Notes under the pieces: generated by a model
What the model saw: only the letters and a program-made list of their open reading frames with translations
What the model was told of the DNA's origin: nothing
Database searches by the model: none
Part shown: positions 43,215 to 51,384 of the stretch, piece after piece
Numbering within the stretch: the first letter of the stretch is position 1
How the letters are laid out: every line of letters starts with the position of its first letter
Source of the DNA: Actinoplanes aureus
GTDB taxonomy: Bacteria > Actinomycetota > Actinomycetes > Mycobacteriales > Micromonosporaceae
DNA length: 64,000 nt
Direction of reading: 5' to 3'
Assembly: GCF_015704865.1 (NCBI RefSeq)
Contig: NZ_JADQTO010000012.1
Span: 232,776 to 296,775, forward strand
Translations under genes and position numbers: made by a program

Positions 43215-43865
43215 ATGATCTCTTTACTGGTCCTGGGCCCGGTTCGGGTCTACCGCGAGGTGCTGGCCGACGCGCTGGACCGGCACGAGGGCGTACGGGT
43301 GATCGGCGTGACCGCCTCAGCCGCCGAAGCCGCCGACCGGGTGCGTGGCCGGCCACCGGCCGTGGTCCTGGCCGACGCCTCCACCGGCGCCGGCGTCCAC
43401 CTGATCCAGGAGTTGTTCCGGGCCGGCGTGCCGGCGCGGGTGGTCGCGCTGGCCGCACCCGAGGACGAGGCCGGCGTCATCGAGTGCGCCCGGGCCGGTG
43501 TCGGCGGGTTCGTGGCGAGCGAGGCCGCGCTGCGTGAGGTGGTCGCGGCCGCGCACGCGGTCGTCCGCGGCGAGGCACCCTGCCCGCCCCGGGTGGCCGC
43601 CACCCTGCTGCGCCGGGTGAGCGCCGCCACCCCGGCGAACCGGGACGTCCGGGCCGGCGCCGGGCTCACCGCGCGGGAACGGGAGATCCTCGCGCTGATC
43701 GACGAGGGCCTGTCCAACAAGGAGATCGCGTCCCGGCTCTTCATCGAGGTCAGCACGGTGAAGAACCACGTGCACAACATCCTGGACAAGCTGGGGGCAC
43801 GGCGCCGCTCGGAGGCGGCGGCGCGGGCCCGGGCGCATCCGCGTTACCTGCGCGTGCCCGGCTGA
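43215..43865 (+). CDS. NarL/LuxR-type response regulator with atypical receiver
   Basis: The 216-residue protein has an N-terminal receiver-like domain and a C-terminal LuxR helix-turn-helix (LTAREREILALIDEGLSNKEIASRLFIEVSTVKNHVHNILDKLGA). The receiver retains Asp54 (VVLADAS) but the acidic pair after strand 1 is Gly-Pro (LLVLGPVRVYREV), so metal-dependent phosphorylation is unlikely and no histidine kinase gene is next to it. It is divergent from the PAD operon across 183 bases and is the obvious candidate regulator. Confidence 0.85.
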   Translation: MISLLVLGPVRVYREVLADALDRHEGVRVIGVTASAAEAADRVRGRPPAVVLADASTGAGVHLIQELFRAGVPARVVALAAPEDEAGVIECARAGVGGFVASEAALREVVAAAHAVVRGEAPCPPRVAATLLRRVSAATPANRDVRAGAGLTAREREILALIDEGLSNKEIASRLFIEVSTVKNHVHNILDKLGARRRSEAAARARAHPRYLRVPG

Positions 43866-43944
43866 CCCACCCCACCGGGCGGGTCCGTCGGCAGGGTGAC
43901 GTAACGCTTGACCGCACCGCCGTGCGGGGGCCAACGTCGCAAGG

Positions 43945-46764
43945 ATGGAGCAGTTCGTCGGGCGGACCTGGGTTCTCGATCTCGTCGGGTCCTGGCTGCG
44001 TACCGGCGAGGAACGCTTTCTACTGCTGGTCGCCCGGCCCGGCTGGGGCAAGACCGCGGTCGCCCGGTGGCTCACCGGCGACGCCACCCGGCTTCGCGAC
44101 GCCTGGGCGGCCACCTACTTCTGCGTCGCCCGCGGCCAGCGCGGCACCGTGCAGCCGGGACAGTTCACCGAGGACCTGGCCGGGCAGCTGGCCCGTGACC
44201 CGGCGTACGCGGCCGCGCTGATGGAGGCGAACGCGTCCGCGAGGTTCGACATCGACATCAAGGTCGGCACCAACCGGGGGACCGTGGCCGCCGTGGAGAA
44301 GCTGTTGCTGGGGCAGCAGGACCCGGAGGAGGCGTACCAGCGGGCGGTCCGGGCGCCGCTGCGACGGCTGCCGCCGCACGAGACGGACCGGGTGATCCTG
44401 GTGGACGCGCTCGACGAGTCGCTCACCGTCTCCGGCCGTACCACGATCGCGGCGCTGCTCGCCGGGTCCGGTGACCTGCCGGAGGGTGTGCGGTTCGTGC
44501 TGACCACCCGGCCCGATCCGCGGGTTCTCGAACTGTTCGACGACGCCCGGATCGTGGATCTGCACGAGCCCGCGTTCCGGGCCCGCACCCGGGCGGACCT
44601 GACCGAGTACGTGACCGCGCGGCTCCCCGGCGGCGACGTGGAGCGGCTGGTGGAGACCGCCGACGGCAACTTCTTGTACGCCCGGTGGGTGCTCGACGAG
44701 ATGGCCGAGGGCCGGCGTACCGATCTGGCCACGCTGCCGCGGGGCCTGTTCGGCCTGTACCGCGACTTCCTGGACCGCCTGCTGCCGGACGACACCGACA
44801 TCTGGCTGGACCGGTACGAGCCGCTGTTCGGCTGCCTGACCGTGGCCAACCCGGCGGCCCCCGACGCCAACCTGCCCCGCTGGCTCGGCTGGCCCCGGGG
44901 CAACGTGTCCCGGCGGCTGCGGGACGTCTCCCAGCTGGTCGAGTACGTCCCGGACAGCGGCTACCGGCTCTACCACCGGTCGGTCACCGAGTTCCTCGCC
45001 GCGTACCGGTACCGCGACAACGGCGGCTGGCATGACAACAAGTTCTTCGTCGAGCCGGCCGCGCATCACGAACGGATCGCCCGCTACTACCTGGAACGGA
45101 TCGCCGGGGAGTGGGCCGGCGACTGGAGCCGCTGCGACACGTACGGGATCAACCAGCTGGTCGGGCACCTGCGCGCCGCCTGCGAGCTGTCCGAGGACGG
45201 CGACGCCGCGGACCTGTACCGGGTGGCTCTCGACCCGGGGTTCCAGGCGGCGCAGCAGGACCGGACCGGTGGCATCCACGTCACGCTGAACGGCCTGCGG
45301 TCGGCGCTCGAGGTGGCCGTCACCGGAGGGCCGGGCGGGCTTTTGCCGGCGTTGCGGTGCGTGGCCTCCTTCCGGAGGCTCACCGGCGGGGAGAGCCTGT
45401 CCCGGGCGGTGTTCGCGGCGATCGAGGCGAAGGACTTCCGGCAAGCGGTCAAGAAGATGTCCCACTACACCACGGGTCCGGAGACGGGTCTGTGGACCAC
45501 GGTCCTCCAGCTCTACGTGGCCTGGGAGGCGGCCGCGGCGGGCGCCTCCGACCAGGTCGGTGACCTGGTGACGCGGTCCGTGGCGTACCGGTCGGAGCTG
45601 GCCGACGCCCTGCGGGCCGCGGTCGCCCGGGTGCCGGTGGACGCCGGCGCCGCCGATCCGAGCGCCGAATCGCGCATCGAACGGGCGGTCGAGCGGCTGG
45701 AACGGGCCACCACCGACGGTGAGACCGAGGCGGCGTCCGGGTTCGCCTTCGTCGAGCAGCGGGTCGACCCGCTGATGGATCCGGAGACCTCGGCGGACGT
45801 GGTGATCGACATCGAGCAGGGACTGCGCCGCCTGATCGCCGCCGGCCGGCGGCGTGACCTGCTCGATCGTGCCCTGGCGGCGGTGCTCCACAACCCGTAT
45901 CCGCGCTATCGCGACACCGCCCTCCAGGCGCTCGGCGTCGCCGCGCTGGCCTCGCCGGACCATGGCTGGGCCGCGTTCCGCCTGCGGAAGATCCTGCGGG
46001 CCGGCCTCGACGACGAGGGCGTCACCTTCACCTTCGACCTGCCCGCCATGGTCGCCGCGGCCTGCCGGCGCCGGGGCATCGCCGCGCCCGGCCTGGACCA
46101 GTACGTCGAGCAGGGCGCGGGGACGGCCGACGTGTGGGGCACGCGGCTGCGTGCGCTGAGCGCTCAGGCCGCGGCCGCTTTCCGGCACGGCGACGCGAAA
46201 CGCGCCGCCCTGCTGCTGGAGGCCGGGAGGCAGACGGAGATCACCTATGCGGGGTACGGGGTGACGGCCGCCCTCGCCCTCGTCGACCGTTGCGACGAGA
46301 TCGGCCGGCCCGACCTGGCCGACACGGCACAGTGGGGCAACGGGGGCAATCTGACCCTGCCGGAGCTGGCCGCCGACTTCGCGACCCGGGTCTACGACCG
46401 CCTCTTCGGGTTGGAGCGCATCGCACTGGTCCGGGAGCACGCAGAGTGGCGGGCCGAACCCGTACCCGATCAGGAGGTCGTGGCCGGGCGGCTGGCGCAC
46501 CTGCCGGACCGGGACACGCGCGCCGCGTACCGAAACCATGTCGCGGCCCGGTGGGGCGCCTCGCCGGACCGGCGTGTGGCCGCGCGCGTCGGCTCCCTGG
46601 TGCCCGGCGCTCTCTTCGACGCCACCGGCCTGGACGCCCTGCTCGCCCGCCTGGCCGCCGCCGCGCTGCCGGCCTTGACCGACGCCCAGGTCCGCGACCT
46701 GGCCGCCCTGGTCGAGGCCGGCTTCACCACCGGCCGTCCCTGGCGGTTCGGCCAATGGCGCTGA
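43945..46764 (+). CDS. STAND/NACHT-like NTPase
   Basis: The 939-residue product opens MEQFVGRTWV and has Walker A VARPGWGKT (Lys36) and Walker B VILVDALDES (about 151-159), then VLTTRPDP, a sensor-like arginine motif, and a winged-helix-like segment. This is the STAND arrangement of NTPase followed by a large helical C-terminal half that could be a repeat sensor. There is no N-terminal effector domain; the NTPase starts almost at residue 1. STAND proteins act as ligand-triggered switches in regulation and in anti-phage defence. It follows the LuxR gene on the same strand and overlaps the small membrane protein gene at its end. Confidence 0.85.
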   Translation: MEQFVGRTWVLDLVGSWLRTGEERFLLLVARPGWGKTAVARWLTGDATRLRDAWAATYFCVARGQRGTVQPGQFTEDLAGQLARDPAYAAALMEANASARFDIDIKVGTNRGTVAAVEKLLLGQQDPEEAYQRAVRAPLRRLPPHETDRVILVDALDESLTVSGRTTIAALLAGSGDLPEGVRFVLTTRPDPRVLELFDDARIVDLHEPAFRARTRADLTEYVTARLPGGDVERLVETADGNFLYARWVLDEMAEGRRTDLATLPRGLFGLYRDFLDRLLPDDTDIWLDRYEPLFGCLTVANPAAPDANLPRWLGWPRGNVSRRLRDVSQLVEYVPDSGYRLYHRSVTEFLAAYRYRDNGGWHDNKFFVEPAAHHERIARYYLERIAGEWAGDWSRCDTYGINQLVGHLRAACELSEDGDAADLYRVALDPGFQAAQQDRTGGIHVTLNGLRSALEVAVTGGPGGLLPALRCVASFRRLTGGESLSRAVFAAIEAKDFRQAVKKMSHYTTGPETGLWTTVLQLYVAWEAAAAGASDQVGDLVTRSVAYRSELADALRAAVARVPVDAGAADPSAESRIERAVERLERATTDGETEAASGFAFVEQRVDPLMDPETSADVVIDIEQGLRRLIAAGRRRDLLDRALAAVLHNPYPRYRDTALQALGVAALASPDHGWAAFRLRKILRAGLDDEGVTFTFDLPAMVAAACRRRGIAAPGLDQYVEQGAGTADVWGTRLRALSAQAAAAFRHGDAKRAALLLEAGRQTEITYAGYGVTAALALVDRCDEIGRPDLADTAQWGNGGNLTLPELAADFATRVYDRLFGLERIALVREHAEWRAEPVPDQEVVAGRLAHLPDRDTRAAYRNHVAARWGASPDRRVAARVGSLVPGALFDATGLDALLARLAAAALPALTDAQVRDLAALVEAGFTTGRPWRFGQWR

Positions 46765-47285
46765 GTGCCGCCATGCAGTCCTTCACCACGTTCAAGGACC
46801 TGATCGCGGTCGCCATCGCCGCGCTGGCGGTGGTGCTGTCCCTGATCACGGTGATCGTGCAGCGACGTCAGCAGCAGCGCGAGGCCTATCGGCAGGTACA
46901 GGACGTGCTGATGTCTGAGACCGTCCAGCGTGGACGCTGGATGGTGATCGACATCGGGAACGGGGATCGGCCGGTTCCCGCGCGGGGCACGCCGGACTTC
47001 TATCTTCTCAACCGCACGCTGGGCGTCTACGACACGCTGGCGATGTACGTGCGGCGCAAGGTGGTGCCGCGGAAGTGGGTGCTGGATATGTGGCATCACC
47101 CCCTGAAGGCGATGAGACCGGGCGCGGAGAAGCTCGCCCAGCGGCATTTGGAGATCGGGCTGGACTGGCGGCCGTGGCCGGAGTTGTGGTCTCTGCTGAA
47201 GGCCGCCGAGGGTTACGAGACCGCCCTGCCGTGCTGCACCGAGCCCGCCGACCAGGCAGACGAACCTCCATGGGCTGGGCCGTAG
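46755..47285 (+). CDS. Single-pass membrane protein, DUF4760-like
   Basis: This 176-residue product has one N-terminal transmembrane helix (LIAVAIAALAVVLSLITVIVQ), then a short helical domain (QRRQQQREAYRQVQDVLMSE...RTLGVYDTLAMYVRRKVVPRKWVLDMW) with the pattern of DUF4760-like proteins, whose helices line the inner membrane face. The ATG overlaps the STAND gene by ten bases; a second ATG six codons later is an alternative. Overlap suggests it serves as a membrane partner or effector for the STAND protein. The role is not known. Confidence 0.7.
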   Translation: MALSAAMQSFTTFKDLIAVAIAALAVVLSLITVIVQRRQQQREAYRQVQDVLMSETVQRGRWMVIDIGNGDRPVPARGTPDFYLLNRTLGVYDTLAMYVRRKVVPRKWVLDMWHHPLKAMRPGAEKLAQRHLEIGLDWRPWPELWSLLKAAEGYETALPCCTEPADQADEPPWAGP

Positions 47286-47307
47286 CGGGCGGCTCACCGG
47301 CCCCGGT

Positions 47308-47721
47308 TCACGACCGCCGCAACGAGCGCAGAGCTCCGATCGCGCCGGTCGTAGCCAGCGCCCACACGACGAGCAGCGGCTGGAAGAGCAGCCGCACCGC
47401 CCGCTCGGTGTCGGTGTCCAGGCCGAAGCCGTCCTTCTGCTCGACGAACTGGGCGATGTTGCCCGGAAAGACGGCGATGAAGAACGCCGCGGTGATCGCC
47501 CCGACGATGCCGCGGGCGGGCTGCTTCCAGGTGGCGAGCAGGGCGAGGGCGAGGCAGATCTCCACCACGCCGGACGCCAGGACCACGAAGTCCGCGTCCA
47601 GCGGCACCCAGGACGGCACCTGAGCCTGGAACTCCTCCCGGGCGAAGGTGAGGTGGCCGGTCCCGGCGAAGCCCAGCGCCGCGCCGAGAACGATCTGCCC
47701 GGCGGCGCTCGCTATCCGCAT
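47308..47721 (-). CDS. DoxX-like membrane protein
   Basis: The product is 137 residues with four hydrophobic helices: AAGQIVLGAALGFAGTGHL, FVVLASGVVEICLALALL, GIVGAITAAFFIAVFPGNIAQF and LLFQPLLVVWALATTGAIG. The GFAGTGHLTFAREEF motif fits the DoxX family. Its function is generally unknown, though some members aid redox control at the membrane. The start overlaps the end of the decayed DHFR-like gene. Confidence 0.8.
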   Translation of the reverse strand: MRIASAAGQIVLGAALGFAGTGHLTFAREEFQAQVPSWVPLDADFVVLASGVVEICLALALLATWKQPARGIVGAITAAFFIAVFPGNIAQFVEQKDGFGLDTDTERAVRLLFQPLLVVWALATTGAIGALRSLRRS

Positions 47722-48014
47722 ACGCCGTACCGCAGGAAGATCACGCTGTTGGCGAAGCGCCGCTCCTCCAGCAGCTCCAGGTCCGCCCGGACGTCGTCGG
47801 GAAAGACCCGCTTGCCTCCGCCGGCGATCCGCGCGCACTCGACCATGAAGTCCGGCTGGTCCGGCACGGTGTGGGCGGTCTCCCAGTAGGACGTCACCTC
47901 ATACATCCGGCGGCCGTAGAGGTAGGTGCCGAACGATCGCATCCGATCGTTGATGAACCGGTGGGACTCCTCCTCCGGTGTAACCCAGCCGAAGTTGCCC
48001 TCGCGGTGTGCCAT
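47712..48014 (-). pseudogene. Dihydrofolate reductase-like (RibD C-terminal) gene, internally deleted
   Basis: The 100-codon frame holds two separated pieces of a roughly 190-residue DHFR-like domain: an early part (GRRMYEVTSYWETAHTVPDQPDFMVECARI) joined directly to the very late part (AGGGKRVFPDDVRADLELLEERRFANSVIFLRY). About 75-80 residues are missing at ARI/AGGG, including the core of the NADPH-binding sheet. The usual N-terminal VSLDGF segment is also absent. The frame is intact at the joint, which suggests a clean in-frame deletion. It is probably inactive, though still translated from an ATG or relic start. Confidence 0.75.
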
Positions 48015-48087
48015 GTCGTGAATCTACACCAGACCGATTGCAATTTGCAGTCGGTTCGGCATGGGCGCCGCGCCGTATCTTGATGAC

Positions 48088-49281
48088 ATGACGGCATCTT
48101 CGGTCGCGCCGCCGGCCGTCCGGCGGCCCGAGCTCGACGCGATCCGTCTGGTCGTCGTGCTGGGCCTGGTGTTCTTCCACGCCGGACTGGTCTTCGACGC
48201 GCGCGACGACTTCTACGTCAAGAACCCGCAGACCACCGAGGCCGTCACCTGGCTCGCCGGGCTCGGCGTGGTCTGGGCGATGCCGGCACTGTTCCTGATC
48301 GCCGGCTTCGGGGCATGGCACTCGCTGCGCCGCCGAGGTGCCGCGGGATTCGCCCGCGAACGGTTGCTGCGGCTCGGCGTACCCCTGCTGTTCGCAAGCG
48401 TGACGCTGCTGCCGTTGCCGCAATGGCTGCGCCTGAAATCAGCCGGCACCGACGAGTCCTACTGGCGGTTCCTCGGGCGATACTTCGACGTCCACGTAAG
48501 CCTGTCCGACTTCCCGTTCCTGGTGCAGGGCGAGCACTTCGAGACCGGTCACCTGTGGTTCGTCGTACTCTTGCTGGCGTTTTCCCTGATCGTCGCCGTC
48601 CCCGCGGCCTGGCTGCCGCGCGGCCGTGACGCGCTGGCTGCGGTCACCGCCAGGCGAGGGCTTGTGCTCCTGCTCCCGGCGATCCCGATCGCGCTGGTCG
48701 GAGCCATCCTCGGCATGGAGGAGCCGTTCGCCGGCTGGAGCCGCTGGGCCTACCTGCTGTTCTTTGTCTACGGCCTGGTGCTGGCCGCCGACGACCGCTT
48801 CCGGGAGGCGATGCGCCGGGACGCGAAAATCGCGGCCGTCGCCGGAATCCTGCTGTTCGGCGCAGCAGGGATGGCACTGAGCACCGCCGACGGAGACCCG
48901 TTCACCGACATGACCGCGCATGCGGTGGTCGCCCGGGTGCTCTTCGCAACAGCCGGCTGGTGCTGGGTGGTGGCCATCCTCGGCCTGCTCGACCGCCCAT
49001 CCAGAGACGCCGGCCGCCCAACAGCCGGCCAGCAATCAGGAAGCATCGACCGCCGATCGAAGGCCTACGCCTACCTCGCTGCCGCCGCCCTGCCGCTGTA
49101 CATCCTCCACCAGCCGATCGTCGTAGCGGTCGCCTACTTCGTGGTGCGCTGGCAGCTCCCGGCGCCGATCAAATACCTCGCCATCGTGGCGGCCTCCTTC
49201 GCGATCATGTTCGCCGTCTACGACATCGCCGTCCGGCGCACCCGCGTAACCCGCTTCCTGTTCGGCATGCGCACCGGCTGA
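48088..49281 (+). CDS. Acyltransferase 3 family membrane protein
   Basis: The 397-residue product has about ten transmembrane helices and the family N-terminus RPELDAIRLVVVLGLVFFHAGLVF with the catalytic-type His in the first helix. Members O-acetylate or succinylate sugars and cell-envelope glycans at the membrane. The ATG beginning MTASSV is chosen; a longer frame adds nine residues. It is preceded by the decayed DHFR-like gene on the opposite strand and followed by a gene desert. The acceptor is unknown. Confidence 0.85.
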   Translation: MTASSVAPPAVRRPELDAIRLVVVLGLVFFHAGLVFDARDDFYVKNPQTTEAVTWLAGLGVVWAMPALFLIAGFGAWHSLRRRGAAGFARERLLRLGVPLLFASVTLLPLPQWLRLKSAGTDESYWRFLGRYFDVHVSLSDFPFLVQGEHFETGHLWFVVLLLAFSLIVAVPAAWLPRGRDALAAVTARRGLVLLLPAIPIALVGAILGMEEPFAGWSRWAYLLFFVYGLVLAADDRFREAMRRDAKIAAVAGILLFGAAGMALSTADGDPFTDMTAHAVVARVLFATAGWCWVVAILGLLDRPSRDAGRPTAGQQSGSIDRRSKAYAYLAAAALPLYILHQPIVVAVAYFVVRWQLPAPIKYLAIVAASFAIMFAVYDIAVRRTRVTRFLFGMRTG

Positions 49282-49356
49282 GCAGCTCCACTTCCGCTTC
49301 GAAGGTGGTCCCGCGCAGCTGGGTCCAGCCAGAATCCGGGGGTCCGGCTCCTTTTC

Positions 49357-49464
49357 CGGTACGCGTGACCGGCCGTTCCGCCGGAATTTCCTCGTCCCCG
49401 CTCTCCCGACGCGAGCCAGCCGCCCCCTCCCGGCCCCAACGCGACCACCGGGAAACACCAATCC
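49357..49464 (-). repeat. Interspersed repeat family B, copy 2 (reversed)
   Basis: Read on the minus strand this starts TGGTGTTTCCCGGTGGTCGCG and ends GCCGGTCACGCGTACCG, matching the 33315-33422 copy over about 108 bases with scattered differences. It lies 75 bases past the stop of the acyltransferase gene. Confidence 0.65.
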
Positions 49465-49545
49465 CTCCCGCCCGACCCGCCCGGCATGTTCCGCCCGGCC
49501 CGTTCCGCCCGCCCGGCACGTTCTGCCGGTCGCGTGCCGCGCCAC

Positions 49546-49590
49546 GTCGTGCCGCACAAGGTCGTGCCGCACAAGGTCGTGCCGCACAAG
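49546..49590. repeat. 15-bp unit in three perfect tandem copies
   Basis: GTCGTGCCGCACAAG occurs three times end to end and is followed by the partial copy GTCGT. Its length is a multiple of three, but no supported gene runs across it. Confidence 0.9.
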
Positions 49591-50040
49591 GTCGTCCGCG
49601 CCGGGCTGTCTCGCGCCTGCTCACCACAGGCGCCCGGCCAGTGCCGCGGCATGCACGCCTCGAGGCGCACACCCGTTGCGCACCCGTTGCCAGGGTCCCG
49701 CGGTCGCGCAGCCATCCTGTCAACCAGCCGGTGCCGGCCCGTTGCGGCGGTGTGGTGGCTGCTGGCCAGCGCCCTGGGCACCGGGTCCCGGCCGCACCGC
49801 CACTCACGGCCGAACCGACCAGCGCTGCAACCCCCACCCGTCCCCGCCGATCCGCGGCGATCACGGCTGCGTGGTGGATCGGTGACATTCCCGGGCCCTC
49901 GATCAACTACGGCCGGCGAAACCGCCCTCCACGACCACGACCGCACTCCACGGCGTCATCCCGGCCCGCGTGCACCCCCATCACGGCCCGAACACGCCAG
50001 ATCCAGCGAGCCAGTAACGCTCCCCACCCGGCCCCACAAC

Positions 50041-50262
50041 GTGCGCCAGCGACGGCCCGCGCCTGCCAGCCGTAGCCCACGCACCTGACCGGGCCTCATA
50101 GCGTGCGCCAGCGACGGCTCGCGCCTGTCGGCCGTCGGTCACGCACGTCACCGGGCCTTATAGCGTGCGCCAGCGACGGCCGGCGCCTGGCAGCCGTCGG
50201 CTACGCACGTCACCGGGTCTCATGGCGTTCGTTAGCGACGGCCGGCCGCTGCGTGCCGTGAG
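50041..50262. repeat. 62-bp tandem repeat, three full copies and a partial fourth
   Basis: Units begin GTGCGCCAGCGACGG at 50041, 50103 and 50165, with a shorter diverged fourth from 50227 (GTTCGTTAGCGACGG). Each contains GCGCCTG(C/T/G)C(A/G)GCCGT and CACCGGG(C/T)CT segments near the end. The unit length is not a multiple of three, so this is not a protein repeat. It resembles a minisatellite or an iteron-like array. Confidence 0.88.
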
Positions 50263-50525
50263 TTTCGTGATCTTGCGCTACGTGCGATGTACCCAGAACC
50301 AAATTCGATCAGAGCTCTTTGGGAGCTCGGCTCACTGCATTCGCGTCGATGCCGCCACCGAGAGGCTGCGGCGGCAGCCTGCCGCCGGGTGGCAGAAAGG
50401 TGCGGAAAAGTGGACGGTTGGCCCTTCCGTGCGTCCGGGTCCGAGGGTGAGGATCTGATCACGACTGGTGATGGCCCGGGTGCCCACGGTGATCATCTGC
50501 TGGTCGGTGCGCCGGAAGGGATGGG

Positions 50526-51269
50526 GTGCTGTCCGAAGAGAACAAGGCTCCCGCGCGGTCGCGGCGGAACAGCCTGCCGGCCGGCCCCGCAACGCTGTCG
50601 ATGATTCGCCGGTCCGTTCTCGTCAATCCGGAGCAGGCGCTGCGCACGCTGCACCGGCGTGATGACTGGGAGCCGCCGGTCCGCGCCCTGCTGCTGGCCG
50701 AGACTCATCTGCGCCTGCACTGCGTGACCGCTGACGATCAGGGTTTTCATCTTCGGGAGGCGTTCGGAGCGGCGCAGTCCGCGCAGGCACTCACGGTTGT
50801 CACCGGGGTGGCTGACGAGCGGTTGTTCGCCGCGAGCGCGGTGGTCGCCGACATCGCCTGCTGCGCCGGAGATCCGGCGGCGGTCGCGGAGTGCACCGAG
50901 TATTTCAAGCTGGCCGCCGCCGTCCATGACGAGGTCCGCGCGTACTGTGCTGCCGCGATGCGAGCCGTGGCCCAGTTTCACTGGCTGGACTGCGTGGCCG
51001 GCCGGGCTCTGCTGGAGAGCGTGCACCGGCGTTGCCTGGACTGGGCCGACGGCGCCGACTTCGCGCAGATGGTGGCCGACACGCTGACCGTGATGGCGCT
51101 GGCCTGCGACGGGTCCGGCTACCGGCTCGATCCGCGCGCCTGGGCTCCGGTGCCGGGCGGAATGCTGCATCCCGAGGTGCTGCATCCGCCGGCTCGCTAT
51201 CTGACCTCGCGCCTGCGGCGCCGCATGCCGGCGCACACCTGCGGCGCCGCCTCGCCGCCCGCTGTCTGA
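50526..51269 (+). CDS. Hypothetical helical protein
   Basis: From GTG (GGAAGGG upstream) the 247-residue product has an Arg/Ala-rich helical middle (TLHRRDDWEPPVRALLLAETHLRLHCVTADDQGFHLREAF) that resembles TPR-like helical hairpins, with several Cys and Trp. No signal peptide or membrane segment is present. An ATG 25 codons further on is an alternative start. It precedes the fusion gene on the same strand with a 115-base gap and may be functionally linked. Family not recognised. Confidence 0.6.
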   Translation: MLSEENKAPARSRRNSLPAGPATLSMIRRSVLVNPEQALRTLHRRDDWEPPVRALLLAETHLRLHCVTADDQGFHLREAFGAAQSAQALTVVTGVADERLFAASAVVADIACCAGDPAAVAECTEYFKLAAAVHDEVRAYCAAAMRAVAQFHWLDCVAGRALLESVHRRCLDWADGADFAQMVADTLTVMALACDGSGYRLDPRAWAPVPGGMLHPEVLHPPARYLTSRLRRRMPAHTCGAASPPAV

Positions 51270-51384
51270 CACCCGGCGCATCAGCCCGGCGGCGGCGCTG
51301 GGGCCTGGAGTGGGCACTTGATCGCGTGGTGGGGGCGGGACGCTGCGTCGGGCGTACTGATGAAGGGTTTTGAAAGGGGTTTGT

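Larger units (their letters stand above)
49282..50525. other. Gene desert of 1.2 kb with several repeats
   Basis: No frame here shows normal codon use or a family. The tract holds repeat family B (reversed), a 15-bp unit repeated three times, and a 62-bp unit repeated three and a half times. Pro/Arg-rich open frames cross it on both strands and look like shadows. It may contain a promoter for the following gene near 50400-50520. Confidence 0.65.

Noticed and set aside
44020..46755. 911-codon minus-strand frame opposite the STAND NTPase
   Set aside because: No domain or start signal; the opposite strand has Walker motifs and normal composition.
49546..50262. Possible CRISPR array
   Set aside because: The repeats are directly adjacent, with no unique spacers of constant length, and no cas genes are near.
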